The notes: a model not told the origin generated them from the sequence alone. DNA of 41,498 bases from CALZJC01 sp041574955 (GCA_041574955.1 JBFGNS010000017.1:1-41498), one strand, 5' to 3'; counted from the first letter of the stretch, positions 25,591 to 36,397 are shown. Translations and numbers: made by a program.

Positions 25591-28500
25591 CTACTGTGCC
25601 GCGTCGCCGGCGCCCTTCGCCGCCGGCGACGTCATGGTGGTCAGCAGGCGCAGAATCAGTGGCACGGCCGCCAGTCCGGCGGTGGCGATGGCGAGCAGCC
25701 CCTCGAAGGCGTCGGGCTGGGTCAGGAACAGGAAGGCCATGAGAATCACGGAGGTGGCAACCACCGGCACCCGAATCTTCCCCCAGACGCTCGCTCCGGC
25801 CTCATGCTCCCAGCTTCGGAACACCTCCGGCGGCTCGGCGTGGGTGACGAAGTCGCGGAAGCTCCTGCTCATCGGCCGCGGGTTGGGAGTCGCTCGAACC
25901 AGCCCGCGGTTGATCAGGCGGCGCACCAGCTCACGACTCCGCCAGCTCACGAAGCCCTCCTGGCACAGCCGATACAGCACCATGCGCTCGTCCTTGCTGC
26001 AGATCGTCCACAGCACCCCGTACTGGTCCTCGGCCTGATCCAGCACGGCGGCAATCAGCTCCCGCTCGCCGAGCTGTCCCAGCTCCGGGTGCACGGCGAG
26101 CAGCTCGGCCACCGGGTGCAGGCACGGCTCCGAGCACTCCTCGGCGAGCAGCTCGAGATTGACCGCTCCCGCGGCAGAGTCGTTCCAGCCGGCCCGCTGC
26201 CGTAGCTCCCCGAGTCGCCGGCGCAGTCGATCCACCCGCTCGCTCTGCTGCTCGGCGAACAGCGGCTCTCGCACGCGGCGGAAGCTCTCCAGCACCGCCG
26301 ACCACCGCCCGAGGTCCGGCCTGATGTCGCCCACGCGCCGAAGGAAGTCGGCTTCGATCATCTTGAAGTAGTGCCAGGGGTTGACCTCGGAGTGGACCAC
26401 GATGGTCTTGCCCGGCAGCGCCACGAGACGTTCGAGAAGCTCCAGTTTGCGCCCGGCCAGCGCCTGGTCCCACAGGCCGACATGGAATCGGTCCACGATG
26501 ATGACCGGCTCCGCGGTCCGCCGAGCCTCGGTCGCCAGCCGTCTGGGGCGCTCCTCGCTCCACAGTCGAGTCGAGTCGATTCGATAGCCGCTCTCCTCCG
26601 TGATACCGGCCTCGCGGTTGCAGTGCCGGCGCCTCAGCTCGAGCCGGTGAACCATCGGGTGCCCGCCCGGCAGCGGGCCCCCCGCCAGGATTCGGGGGGC
26701 CGGCTCTCCGACCAGGAAGACCAGCCTCATCACGCTGCGGACGATGACCCAGAGCAGTCCCAGACCCGCGATCAGCGCGAGCAGCCAGGGAAAGCGAAGC
26801 AGCTCGGCCAAGCCCAGCCGGGAATCTGCGGAGACCAGGCGCAGGCTCCGGAACCCCTGGGGCAACGGCAGCTGGCCTGCCTGCCCGGGGTCCGTTCCGT
26901 GCTTGCCGAGCTCCAGCCGCGGTGTCGTGCCCGCGAACTGAAGCGCCTCGTCGCCGGTCGCGCCGCCGCGACTCCAGCACCACCTCTTACCGGGCTCTCC
27001 ACCGGTGCTGCGCAGCAGCGGACTCAGCCGGGTCACCTCCGGCATGACACTGCCGAGCCGGGCCAACAGGGAGGCTCTGCCACCGGCGGGCTCGCAGATC
27101 GGTGGCTCGGCGAGCAGCTGCACCGACAGCCCTCCGGGCAGGTGAATGTCTGCCGCCTGCGCGAGGCTCTCGGGGTAGAGCTCCCGCTCGATCTTCCCAC
27201 GATGATCCTCGCTCAGCTGGACGTTCTGGAACCGTGCCAGGAGCTTGCGATCCCTCGCGGAGAGCTTCTCCACCAGGTCGAGCTGCCGGTAGCGGGACAG
27301 CGCCGCCATCGCATCGTCATGACCAGCGCGGAACAGTGCGAAGGCCGGCAGGACACCGGCAGTCATCACCAGGGCCGACGCGCCGAACGCGTACCAGCGC
27401 TTCCAGCTCGCGGCGCCAGAGCCCAGCGGCGACCTCCGGCCGAAGGTCAAGGCGTGGAGGCTGGCCACCAGCAGCAGCCCGGACACCCCCATTCCCCAGG
27501 CGCCGTCCAGGGCCGCGACCGCGGCCGCGAACAGGACCAGCCCTTCGACTGCAAGAAACACACGCGTCACCCTTCTCTGCAAGGCGGTGGCGGTGACAGC
27601 GGCGAGCACCGCCAGCGGCCAGGCCTGGACCTTGGTGGACAGCGCGACGAGCAGGGCCAGAGCCACGCCATGGGCCAGCAGCACCACGCGACCGGGATGG
27701 CGCACCGGCGCCTGCTGGGGGCCGCCCCGCGGCTGCCCGGAGCCACCCTCCCTCAGCAACACGAGGTTGAAGCTGATCGACGCCAGGCCGAAGAGGCAGC
27801 ACATCAGGACGCCGTGCACCGGTTGCCAGGAGCTCATCGCGATCAGCCAGGCGACGCCAACGCCGATGCAGCCCGCCACGTATCGCCGGTACAGCCACAG
27901 CCGGCCGGGGTCGGGCCAGAACCACAGGAAAAAGGGGCTTCGCGCCGGCTCCGAGCGCGCATAGATCAGGCCGAGGGTCGTCGCCAGCGCTGCCAGCACG
28001 TAGCAGGCGAGCAACAGGAACGTCAGGCTCAGCGCCTCGACCCGCGTCATGTACTCGATCTCTTCGTCAGCCAGGGTCACGAGTGTCCACGGCGAGCCCG
28101 CCAGGGGCCGCACGTGGAGCTGGCGCAGCCGGTCCCGGTAGATTGCCTCCAGGCTGGTCTCGACGCCCGAGAAGACGGCGGCTCGCACGTCTCGATCCCT
28201 GGCCAGCTCGTCGAAGAAGCTCTCCCGCAGGTTGCGGCGCGCGTCGGAGTGCAGCAGGGTCTCTCCCTGCGCGTCGATGACCGCGAAGCCGTAGCCCAGT
28301 GGAAGCACCGGATCGACGATGCTGAGCAGTGAAGCGAAGGCTGCGGCGACCACCGCGGGCTCTTCGTAACAGGGTCTCGTCTGCTGCGACAAGACCACGA
28401 ACTCCCTGCCTGTGGTCGCCGACCGCACCACCTCCAGAAAGCGTCCCTCGGCGGCACAGGGGGAAGCCTCCACCGCTGGGCCGGAGGCTCCGCCGGTCGA

Positions 28501-30303
28501 TCTCGCGGGCTCAGGCGGCAGCAGCTGGCCCGCCGCGACGCGGTGGAAGTAGGGCCGGCCGGCAACATTGATGAGCGGCGTGGCGTCCTCCTGGACGCTC
28601 CACTTCTCGAGCTGTCTGCCTCTTCTCTCCGGCGGTCCCGCGGGCTCCATCCAGTAAGCCATCTCGAGGAAGGGGTAGGCCAGCCGGAGGTCTGGCTGGC
28701 GCAACAGGTTGACCCACCGGCCCGTCAGCAGTCCTCTGACCCGCTCGCTGGCGCGGCTCTGCCTCATGGCGGGTTCGACCTGAGCTGCCTGCTGGGGTCC
28801 ATGCTGGGAACGCGCTCGACGATCGCTCAACTCCGTGAGCTGCCCGCTCAGGCGGTCGACCTCGATGCCGAACGCGGTCTCGATCGCCTGCGCCAGCTGC
28901 TCGAGCCTCGCTGCCTGCCGGGCCGCCAAGCTCTGCAGCACCAGCAGCTCGCACACCGCGACCGTCATGACGGCCGAGGCGATGACGACGGTGACCGCCT
29001 CGAGCAACACGTCCTGCTTGCGCAACGCCTCGCGCACCCCGATGAAGCGGATCTTGAGATAAGGCAGGGCCGAGAGCGCCAGCAGCACCAGAGCGACGGC
29101 ACCCAGCACGATCCGCGTCGTCATCGAGCGGACCTCTCTTCCCAGTTCGGAGCTGCGCCGCATTCCAGCGATCAACCAGAACTGCTCAGCGGCGGGGTCT
29201 TCGCGGACCCCTGTGCCCGGCGAGCCGCTCCGCAGCAGCAGCTCCTGGTCCTGGTGGCAGCCAACGAACGCCGTCGGGCTCTGACCCACCCACCTCACCG
29301 TGGCCGGCAGCCGAACGGGCTGCACGAAGATGTCGTAGCTCTCACCGGCGATCGACCGCTGGTAGGCCACGGTCCTGGAGCCCTGCCAGCGCGGGCCCTC
29401 GGCCGGCGGCGTGCCGTCGGCCGCACCGGCACCCGAAGCTCCGTCCCGCTTTACCTGCACCGGTCGCTCCGCCGGTGGCAGGCTCTCCAGCCGCAGGCTC
29501 TGACGGCCGACCGAAACCAGCACCTCGCCGCTCGCTCGCGCCAGGACCACAGCGTCGAAGTCCTCGGCCGGCAGGAGCGGCTGCAGATGAGCGGCCAGAT
29601 CGGCCTCGGCCCTGAGCCAGCCGGTCCGCCAATGCCCGAGGATCTCGTCCGCCCCGGCGTGCTTCAGGACAGTCCTGAGCACCGGGCCCATCTCGCGCTC
29701 CACCCGCCTCCAGGTGGTGATCAGCCAGAGCACGGCTCGCCCCCGGCTCCAGCCGGCCTCGGTGCGCAGCATCATCTGGCCGCCGTCGATCTCCGCGTCG
29801 AGTCCCCAGCCGGGCGGCCGCGACTCGCCCGGCGGCTCTCCGTTCGGACAGCTCTCCGGGTCGTCACTCTCGGCGAGGACGATCGGCGCTCCCGGCGCCG
29901 TCTCGATCAGCAGCAGGTTGTGGTACCAGCCTTCGACCAGCCGGTGTGCCAGCTCGAGCTTCTCTTCCGCCGCGAGCTGGTCGAGCTCGGCGAGGACGGC
30001 GGTCTCGGAGCCCTCGGCGCCGGCGGGCGCCGACCAGACCAGGGCGTTTTTGAAATACCCCTCGAGGCCCTCGAGCGCTGCCGCCACGTTGTCGGCCGAG
30101 CGGCCCAGCTGTCGCAGGCGGTACTCGGACAGCTGCTCCTCGTGCCTCTGCAGGTACAGCAGGTAGCCGCCACCGGCCCCACCCACCAGCAGCAGGCCGG
30201 CCGCGGTCGAAAACCGGAGCCAGCGGGGGACCACTGGCTTCAAGCGACCGGCTCGGGACCGGCTGGCCGCCGGGTCTGGGTGCTTCGCCTGCCTCACGGC
30301 CAT
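25591..30303 (-). CDS. giant multi-pass membrane sensor-like protein with Cache-type region, function unknown
   Basis: 1570 residues; the largest gene in the window. A first helix at ~32-51 is followed by a large extracytoplasmic region (52-397), two more helices (~398-416, 433-457), a second extracytoplasmic region (458-756) whose distal part (YGFAVIDAQGETLLHSD, then PLAGSPWTLVTLADEE) reads like a dCache module, then a cluster of about seven helices (757-992), a third large loop (993-1168), a helix (~1170-1190), and a soluble tail. The tail has VIIVDRFHVGLWD ... LELLERLVALPGKTIVVHSEVNP (1267-1309), which resembles Walker B and sensor strands of a P-loop NTPase, but no GKS/GKT loop precedes it. 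A winged-helix-like stretch (~1430-1490) and two final helices end it. No kinase, cyclase, GGDEF or methyl-accepting domain. GGAGG lies 5 nt before the ATG. Confidence 0.8.
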   Translation of the reverse strand: MAVRQAKHPDPAASRSRAGRLKPVVPRWLRFSTAAGLLLVGGAGGGYLLYLQRHEEQLSEYRLRQLGRSADNVAAALEGLEGYFKNALVWSAPAGAEGSETAVLAELDQLAAEEKLELAHRLVEGWYHNLLLIETAPGAPIVLAESDDPESCPNGEPPGESRPPGWGLDAEIDGGQMMLRTEAGWSRGRAVLWLITTWRRVEREMGPVLRTVLKHAGADEILGHWRTGWLRAEADLAAHLQPLLPAEDFDAVVLARASGEVLVSVGRQSLRLESLPPAERPVQVKRDGASGAGAADGTPPAEGPRWQGSRTVAYQRSIAGESYDIFVQPVRLPATVRWVGQSPTAFVGCHQDQELLLRSGSPGTGVREDPAAEQFWLIAGMRRSSELGREVRSMTTRIVLGAVALVLLALSALPYLKIRFIGVREALRKQDVLLEAVTVVIASAVMTVAVCELLVLQSLAARQAARLEQLAQAIETAFGIEVDRLSGQLTELSDRRARSQHGPQQAAQVEPAMRQSRASERVRGLLTGRWVNLLRQPDLRLAYPFLEMAYWMEPAGPPERRGRQLEKWSVQEDATPLINVAGRPYFHRVAAGQLLPPEPARSTGGASGPAVEASPCAAEGRFLEVVRSATTGREFVVLSQQTRPCYEEPAVVAAAFASLLSIVDPVLPLGYGFAVIDAQGETLLHSDARRNLRESFFDELARDRDVRAAVFSGVETSLEAIYRDRLRQLHVRPLAGSPWTLVTLADEEIEYMTRVEALSLTFLLLACYVLAALATTLGLIYARSEPARSPFFLWFWPDPGRLWLYRRYVAGCIGVGVAWLIAMSSWQPVHGVLMCCLFGLASISFNLVLLREGGSGQPRGGPQQAPVRHPGRVVLLAHGVALALLVALSTKVQAWPLAVLAAVTATALQRRVTRVFLAVEGLVLFAAAVAALDGAWGMGVSGLLLVASLHALTFGRRSPLGSGAASWKRWYAFGASALVMTAGVLPAFALFRAGHDDAMAALSRYRQLDLVEKLSARDRKLLARFQNVQLSEDHRGKIERELYPESLAQAADIHLPGGLSVQLLAEPPICEPAGGRASLLARLGSVMPEVTRLSPLLRSTGGEPGKRWCWSRGGATGDEALQFAGTTPRLELGKHGTDPGQAGQLPLPQGFRSLRLVSADSRLGLAELLRFPWLLALIAGLGLLWVIVRSVMRLVFLVGEPAPRILAGGPLPGGHPMVHRLELRRRHCNREAGITEESGYRIDSTRLWSEERPRRLATEARRTAEPVIIVDRFHVGLWDQALAGRKLELLERLVALPGKTIVVHSEVNPWHYFKMIEADFLRRVGDIRPDLGRWSAVLESFRRVREPLFAEQQSERVDRLRRRLGELRQRAGWNDSAAGAVNLELLAEECSEPCLHPVAELLAVHPELGQLGERELIAAVLDQAEDQYGVLWTICSKDERMVLYRLCQEGFVSWRSRELVRRLINRGLVRATPNPRPMSRSFRDFVTHAEPPEVFRSWEHEAGASVWGKIRVPVVATSVILMAFLFLTQPDAFEGLLAIATAGLAAVPLILRLLTTMTSPAAKGAGDAAQ

Positions 30304-30650
30304 CGAGCCTCCGGGTCTCGATCGGCGTGCGCAGCCGGGATTGCACCACCCCGGTGGCGGTGAGGACGCCCCTCACGGCTCTTCTGAGCGGAGCTTCCTG
30401 GCTGCTCCGGATCCGCTTGCCACCTAAATTACGTTGGAGCTTACAAGCTCGCACCACCCCAAGGGATGGGCTGCCTCGGGGCTTCCGGAACCAGGACCGC
30501 CTCCTTCGGCCGACCAGGTGAGGCGACTCGGGTGTCGTTGCCGGGACGTACCGCCGCGCTCCCCCGCCCAGCACGCTCGGTAGCGCCAGGGCTCCGCGCT
30601 CGCCCGCTGTCTGGCAGTCGCGGTGGTGTGCGGACCGCGCCGGGGACCGC
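30304..30650. other. 347-bp gap without a recognised gene
   Basis: Between the giant gene start and the 71-residue gene end. It holds two short inverted repeats: GTGAGG/CCTCAC at 30360-30376, and GAGCTT-AC-AAGCTC at 30437-30450, the latter beside the only A/T-rich patch (30424-30434). This may carry the promoter of the giant gene, but no -10/-35 pair with sensible spacing was found, and no tRNA or conserved RNA was recognised. Confidence 0.5.
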
Positions 30651-30866
30651 CTAGCGCTCGATGTCGAGCCCCTCGATCGGCGGCTCCTCCGGCTGGCGCG
30701 CGATCAGCACGGTCGACCGGATCGGCAGCAGCACCCGGTGGACGTTCTCACCGAAGCTGCAGTTCGCCTCGTAGTAGCCGTCGCTGCTGATGGCGACCAG
30801 CTTGCCGCGGCTGCCCTTCATGCCGAGCTGCTCGTTGTGGATCAGGACCTCTGCCGGTAGCTCCAT
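30651..30866 (-). CDS. 71-residue protein coupled to the sigma54 response regulator
   Basis: Complete small gene starting at ATG 30866, 5 nt after the regulator's TAG, with GAGGGG from the end of the regulator gene serving as ribosome site. The product (begins MELPAEVLIHNEQLG) is a predicted beta-rich soluble protein: alternating hydrophobic strands KLVAISSDGYYEANCSFG and RVLLPIRSTVLIAR, then an acidic Pro-rich tail. One Cys. I do not recognise the family. Size and beta pattern recall small barrel modules, such as PilZ-like or CsrA-like folds, but no signature of either is present. The tight coupling says it is needed together with the regulator. Confidence 0.7.
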   Translation of the reverse strand: MELPAEVLIHNEQLGMKGSRGKLVAISSDGYYEANCSFGENVHRVLLPIRSTVLIARQPEEPPIEGLDIER

Positions 30867-30871
30867 GCCGT

Positions 30872-32260
<1,389 letters not shown>

Positions 32261-32268
32261 AGGTGGCC

Positions 32269-32274
32269 ATTCTA
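32269..32274 (-). promoter_or_regulatory. TANNNT -10 box for likely leaderless regulator mRNA
   Basis: On the minus strand TAGAAT ends 8 nt before the ATG at 32260, with no ribosome site between. The 111-bp gap to recD2 is otherwise unremarkable. Confidence 0.45.
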
Positions 32275-32371
32275 ATGAATCGCCGGGCGCCGCCGCCGGC
32301 CGCGCCCGCCCGTTCGCTGCCGGATTCATGAGATCCTGACGGCGCCGGCCCCAGCGCGCGAAGGCGACTCG

Positions 32372-34549
32372 ATGCCACGACTCTTTGCCGAGGACGACGC
32401 CGCCGACGGCGGCCAGACCGTCGAGGGGACGGTCGAGCGCATCGTCTACAGCAGCGAGGAGTCCGGCTGGACGGTGGCCCGGCTGTCCGCCGCCTCGGGC
32501 GAGCGGCTGACCGCGGTCGGCCGGCTGCCCGGATTGCGGCCCGGCGAGCGGGTGCGGCTGACCGGCCGGTGGCAGCGCGACAGCAGGTTCGGCCGCCAGT
32601 TCCAGGCCGACACCTGCCTGCCGCTGCGGCCCGAGACCCGCACCGGCCTCGAGAAGTACCTCGGCTCGGGGCTGATCGACGGCATCGGCAAGGTGATGGC
32701 CAAGCGACTGGTGAAGAGCTTCGGGCTGGCTGCGCTCGACGTCATCGAGCGCGAGCCGGAGCGGCTGACCGAGGTGCCGGGGATCGGCCCGGTGCGGGCG
32801 CGAAAGATCCAGCAGGCCTGGCGACGTCAGTCGGGCATGCAGGAGGCGATGGTCTTCTTCCGCGGTCACGGCCTCTCCACGCGTCAGGGCCTCAAGCTCA
32901 TCCGCCTGTGGGGCGACGACGCGGTCGCGGTGGTGCAGCGCAACCCGTTCCGGCTGGCCACCGAGGTCTTCGGCATCGGCTTCCAGCGCGCCGACCAGCT
33001 CGCCTCGAGCCTCGGGCTGGCCGCCGACGCGCCCCAGCGGCTGGCCGCCGGCCTGCACTTCACCCTCGACCGAGCCGCCGATCGCGGACACGTCTACCTG
33101 CCGCGCCGGCGGCTGCTCGAGGAGGCCGGCAGGCTGCTGGCCGCCGAGCCCGCGCCGCTCGGCGAGCTGCTCGACACGATGATCGCCGACGGCCGTCTGC
33201 GCTCGCGACCGGGGCCCGACGGCGAGGCCGTGCTGCTGCCCGAGCTCGAGCGGGCGGAGGCAGGCATCGCCGCCGGCATCGAGCGGCTCGCCGCCGCCGG
33301 CGAGCCGTGGGAGATCGACGCGCCGCGGGCGGTCGCCGCCTTCGAGCGGACCGCCGGCATCGAGCTGGCGCCGGAGCAGCGACGCGCCGTCGAGCTGGCG
33401 CTGAGCGAGCCGCTGCTGGTGATCACCGGCGGACCGGGCACCGGTAAGACCACCCTCATCCGGGCGGTGGTGGCCGTCCTCGGCGGCGTCGGCCGCAAGG
33501 TGCAGCTCGCCGCCCCCACCGGCAGGGCGGCCAACAGGCTCAGCCTGACCGCCGGCGCCGAGGCGCGCACCCTGCACCGGCTGCTGGAGTACGACCCCCA
33601 CCGTCACGGCTTTCGCCGCGGGCGGGACAACCCGCTCGAAGCCGACCTGGTCATCGTCGACGAGGCCTCGATGCTCGACACCGGCCTCACCGAGCGGCTG
33701 CTCGAGGCGATCCCCGGAGGCACCCGCCTGGTTCTGGTCGGCGACGTCGACCAGCTGCCCTCGGTGGGGCCGGGACGGGTGCTACACGACCTGATCCGGA
33801 GCCGCCGTCTGCCGGTGGCGCGGCTCGAGCGGATCTTCCGCCAGGCGGCGGAGAGCCTGATCGTGGCCAACGCCCACCGCATCCTGCACGGCGAGCTGCC
33901 GCGGCTGAATCGCGCTCCCGACGCCGACTTCCACTTCTTCGAGCGGCGCGAGCCTGAGGACGTGCTGGCCACCGTCGAGCAGCTGGTGGCCGAGCGGGTG
34001 CCGCGCGGCTTCGGCTTCGATCCGCGCCGCGACATCCAGGTCCTGTCACCCATGCGCCGCGGCCTGCTGGGCGTAGACAACCTCAACCAGGAGTTGCAGC
34101 GGCTGATCAACCCCGCCGGCGAGCCGGTGGCGGAAGGCCACCGGCTGCGGCTCGGCGACCGCGTCATGCAGACGCGCAACAACTACGACCTCGAAGTGTT
34201 CAACGGCGACGTCGGCCGGGTCGAGCGCAGCGAATCGGGCGGCCGGCGGGTGGCGGTGCGCTACGACGACCGGGTGGTGGTCTACGAGGCCGCGATGCTC
34301 GACGAGCTGACCGTGGCCTACGCCTGCTCGGTCCACAAGTCGCAGGGCAGCGAGTACGCGTGCGTGGTGATGCCGATCCACCCGCAGCACCACCTGATGC
34401 TGCAGCGCAACCTGCTCTACACCGCGGTCACGCGCGGCCGCCGGCTGGTGATCCTGGTGGGCGACCGCCGGGCGCTGGCCACTGCAGTGCGCAACCGGCG
34501 GACCGAGCAGCGGTACACGCTGCTCGCCGAGCGGCTCGGCGGCCGCTGA
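32372..34549 (+). CDS. recD2: RecD2-type 5'-3' DNA helicase (ExoV alpha-like)
   Basis: 725 residues. RecD2 proteins are superfamily 1B helicases working in DNA repair without RecBC. An N-terminal OB-like region (~17-80, EGTVERIVYSSEESGWTVARL) and a helix-hairpin-helix array (~88-230, LIDGIGKVMAKRLVKSFG, VPGIGPVRARKIQQAW) mark the RecD2 subtype. The motor has Walker A GGPGTGKTT at 353-361, LAAPTGRAANRL (motif Ia), VDEASMLDTGL (Walker B), VGDVDQLPSVGPG (motif III), and the C-terminal AYACSVHKSQGSEY with LLYTAVTRGRRLVILVG. All motifs appear intact. No other recombination gene is near. It is divergent from the NtrC-like regulator. Confidence 0.95.
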   Translation: MPRLFAEDDAADGGQTVEGTVERIVYSSEESGWTVARLSAASGERLTAVGRLPGLRPGERVRLTGRWQRDSRFGRQFQADTCLPLRPETRTGLEKYLGSGLIDGIGKVMAKRLVKSFGLAALDVIEREPERLTEVPGIGPVRARKIQQAWRRQSGMQEAMVFFRGHGLSTRQGLKLIRLWGDDAVAVVQRNPFRLATEVFGIGFQRADQLASSLGLAADAPQRLAAGLHFTLDRAADRGHVYLPRRRLLEEAGRLLAAEPAPLGELLDTMIADGRLRSRPGPDGEAVLLPELERAEAGIAAGIERLAAAGEPWEIDAPRAVAAFERTAGIELAPEQRRAVELALSEPLLVITGGPGTGKTTLIRAVVAVLGGVGRKVQLAAPTGRAANRLSLTAGAEARTLHRLLEYDPHRHGFRRGRDNPLEADLVIVDEASMLDTGLTERLLEAIPGGTRLVLVGDVDQLPSVGPGRVLHDLIRSRRLPVARLERIFRQAAESLIVANAHRILHGELPRLNRAPDADFHFFERREPEDVLATVEQLVAERVPRGFGFDPRRDIQVLSPMRRGLLGVDNLNQELQRLINPAGEPVAEGHRLRLGDRVMQTRNNYDLEVFNGDVGRVERSESGGRRVAVRYDDRVVVYEAAMLDELTVAYACSVHKSQGSEYACVVMPIHPQHHLMLQRNLLYTAVTRGRRLVILVGDRRALATAVRNRRTEQRYTLLAERLGGR

Positions 34550-34774
34550 CCCCGAGCCGCATTTTTCCGTCTTCGCCGGTTTTTCCGCGGCGCCGCCGAA
34601 CCTGGAGGTCGCGACGGCGGCCCGCCCGAAGCAGCGCTGGGGGCCGCCAGGACGCCGTAAACGCCCTGTTTTCAGCCGTCTGGCCGCAGGCCGCCGGCCG
34701 GCCCGGGCACCCCAGCGCGGCAACTTTCGGCCGGCACCTGGCTTGCTGTAACGCCCAGGTCTGGAGGATTGACT
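34550..34774. other. gap before the subtilase gene
   Basis: 225 bp with no gene. Two T-rich patches (34562-34566 and 34581-34585) sit in GGAAAAA-like repeats on the opposite strand; the first contains the 14-bp element also found at 16270-16283. A Shine-Dalgarno for the next gene ends it. No terminator hairpin for recD2 could be assigned. Confidence 0.5.
34562..34575 (-). repeat. intergenic element shared with 16270-16283
   Basis: Inverted copy of CGAAGACGGAAAAA; on the minus strand it too is followed by two bases and CGGCT. A second CGGAAAAA stands 17 bp away. Confidence 0.3.
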
Positions 34775-36397
34775 ATGCGCAAGATGTTGCCGGCCGTCTT
34801 CGGTTTCCTGATCTCTCTGGTGGGGCTCGCCTGCGGACCCGGAGGACGGGGTGAGACCGCGAGCTACATCGTCCAGGGGGCCAGCACCGAAGCCGCCGCC
34901 GCCCGGGTGGCGGCCGTCGGGGCCGAGCCGACACACGAGCTGCGCATCATCGGCGCCGTCGCGGCGCGCCTGAGCGAGGCCCAGCACCGGGCGCTGGCCG
35001 GCGATCCCGCGGTGCGCCGCATCTACGGCGACCGCCAGGCGCGGGTCGCCGGCACGCCGCAGCCCGACACCTACTACCCGACCCTGATAGGCGCCGCCGA
35101 GCTGCACCGCGCCGGCATCGACGGCAGTGGGGTGACCGTGGCGGTGCTCGACACCGGCGCCTGGGAGACCTACTACCTGTCGCGCGGCACCGGCCGCGGC
35201 TGGCGGATCCTGGCCAACTACGACGCCCGCACCGGCATCGAGGGACCGGGCTCGAACGACGGCCACGGCCACGGAACGCACGTCAGCTCGGTCATCCTGA
35301 GCAGCGGCCAGACCCGCAAGGGCAAGCTGTACAACGGCGTCGCTCCCGGCGCCGACCTGGTGGTGGTCAAGGCGTTCGACGACACTGGCGCCGGCGCCTA
35401 CTCCGACGTCATCCGCGGCCTGGACTGGGTGGTCGCCAACAAGGACCTCTACGGCATCCGAGTGCTCAACCTGTCCTTCAGCGCGTCGCCACGCTCGCAC
35501 TACTGGGACGACCCGCTCAACCAGGCGGTGATGCGGGCCTGGCAGGCCGGCATCTTCGTCGTCGCCTCGGCGGGCAACAGCGGACCCGCACCGATGACCG
35601 TCGGGGTGCCCGGCAACGTGCCGTACATCCTCACCGTCGGAGCGATGTCCGACGCCGTCACGCCCGAGCTGCCCGGAGACGACTTCCTGGCCTCCTTCTC
35701 GGCCGCCGGACCGACCTTCGAGGGCTTCGTCAAGCCGGAGCTGGTGGCGCCGGGCGGTCACGTGCGCGGCATCATGAAGAACGACCAGCGGCTAGCCGTC
35801 GAGCACCCGAAGTACTACGAGACCAGCAACACCTTCCTGATGTCCGGTACCTCGCAGGCTGCGGCGGTGGTGAGCGGCGTGGCGGCGCTGGTGCTGCAGG
35901 CCGAGCCGCAGCTCCAGCCCGACGAGCTCAAGTGCCGGCTGATGGCCTCGGCCTTCCCCGCCGTCGACGACCGCGGCACACCGGCCTATTCGGTCTTCCA
36001 GCAGGGTGCCGGCATGGTCCACGCCGGCAAGGCGCTGGCTTCCGAGGCCACCGGCTGCGCCAACCGCGGTCTCGACGTGACCCTCGACCTGGCCGGCGTG
36101 ATCCACTACGGCGGCCGTGCCGATCAGGCCGGGGACGGCAGCTTCTACCTGCGTGACCTGGCGGGCGACGGCTACACCTGGTCCGACGGCTACACCTGGT
36201 CCGACGGCTATACCTGGTCCGACGGCTACACCTGGTCCGACGGCTACACCTGGTCCGACGGCTATACCTGGTCCGACGGCTATACCTGGTCCGACGGCTA
36301 TACCTGGTCCGACGGCCTGCTGTGGTCCGACGGCCTGCTGTGGTCGGACCTGGCGAACGCCTCCACCGCCGTCAACACCTGGGTGGAGCAGGAGTAG
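34775..36397 (+). CDS. secreted S8 (subtilisin-like) peptidase with C-terminal DGYTWS repeats
   Basis: 540 residues. A hydrophobic signal (~4-20) ends at Cys20 in VGLAC, so it may be a lipoprotein, although the lipobox is imperfect (Gly at -3). A short inhibitor I9-like propeptide follows (~29-92, SYIVQGAS to YGDRQAR). The S8 catalytic domain has Asp126 (VAVLDTG), His169 (DGHGHGTHVSS), oxyanion Asn268 (ASAGNSG) and Ser360 (MSGTSQAAA), all intact. The tail ~465-525 consists of eight DGYTWS and two DGLLWS copies, then ends in VEQE. Such W-S-D-G repeat tails are known in subtilases of several phyla but their role is not established. ATG 34775 has GGAGG 8 nt upstream. Confidence 0.93.
   Translation: MRKMLPAVFGFLISLVGLACGPGGRGETASYIVQGASTEAAAARVAAVGAEPTHELRIIGAVAARLSEAQHRALAGDPAVRRIYGDRQARVAGTPQPDTYYPTLIGAAELHRAGIDGSGVTVAVLDTGAWETYYLSRGTGRGWRILANYDARTGIEGPGSNDGHGHGTHVSSVILSSGQTRKGKLYNGVAPGADLVVVKAFDDTGAGAYSDVIRGLDWVVANKDLYGIRVLNLSFSASPRSHYWDDPLNQAVMRAWQAGIFVVASAGNSGPAPMTVGVPGNVPYILTVGAMSDAVTPELPGDDFLASFSAAGPTFEGFVKPELVAPGGHVRGIMKNDQRLAVEHPKYYETSNTFLMSGTSQAAAVVSGVAALVLQAEPQLQPDELKCRLMASAFPAVDDRGTPAYSVFQQGAGMVHAGKALASEATGCANRGLDVTLDLAGVIHYGGRADQAGDGSFYLRDLAGDGYTWSDGYTWSDGYTWSDGYTWSDGYTWSDGYTWSDGYTWSDGYTWSDGLLWSDGLLWSDLANASTAVNTWVEQE
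36167..36346 (+). repeat. 18-bp tandem repeat in the subtilase gene (8 + 2 copies)
   Basis: Eight direct copies of an 18-bp unit encoding DGYTWS (36167-36310) are followed by two copies encoding DGLLWS (36311-36346). The eight copies are nearly identical in DNA; only the Tyr codon alternates TAC,TAC,TAT,TAC,TAC,TAT,TAT,TAT. This suggests recent expansion by slippage or unequal exchange. Confidence 0.97.

Noticed and set aside
26371..28332. A 653-residue open frame on the plus strand, and another of ~600 residues at 28543-30363
   Set aside because: Both lie opposite the 1570-residue membrane protein. They are Gln/His/Arg-rich without domains or ribosome sites, as expected of antisense frames in GC-rich coding DNA.
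34550..34774. A c-di-GMP or other known riboswitch before the subtilase
   Set aside because: The conserved cores I know for the GEMM class and other common riboswitches are absent.
36167..36346. Tandem repeats as a CRISPR array
   Set aside because: The units are 18 bp with no spacers and stay in frame as DGYTWS in a protease gene.
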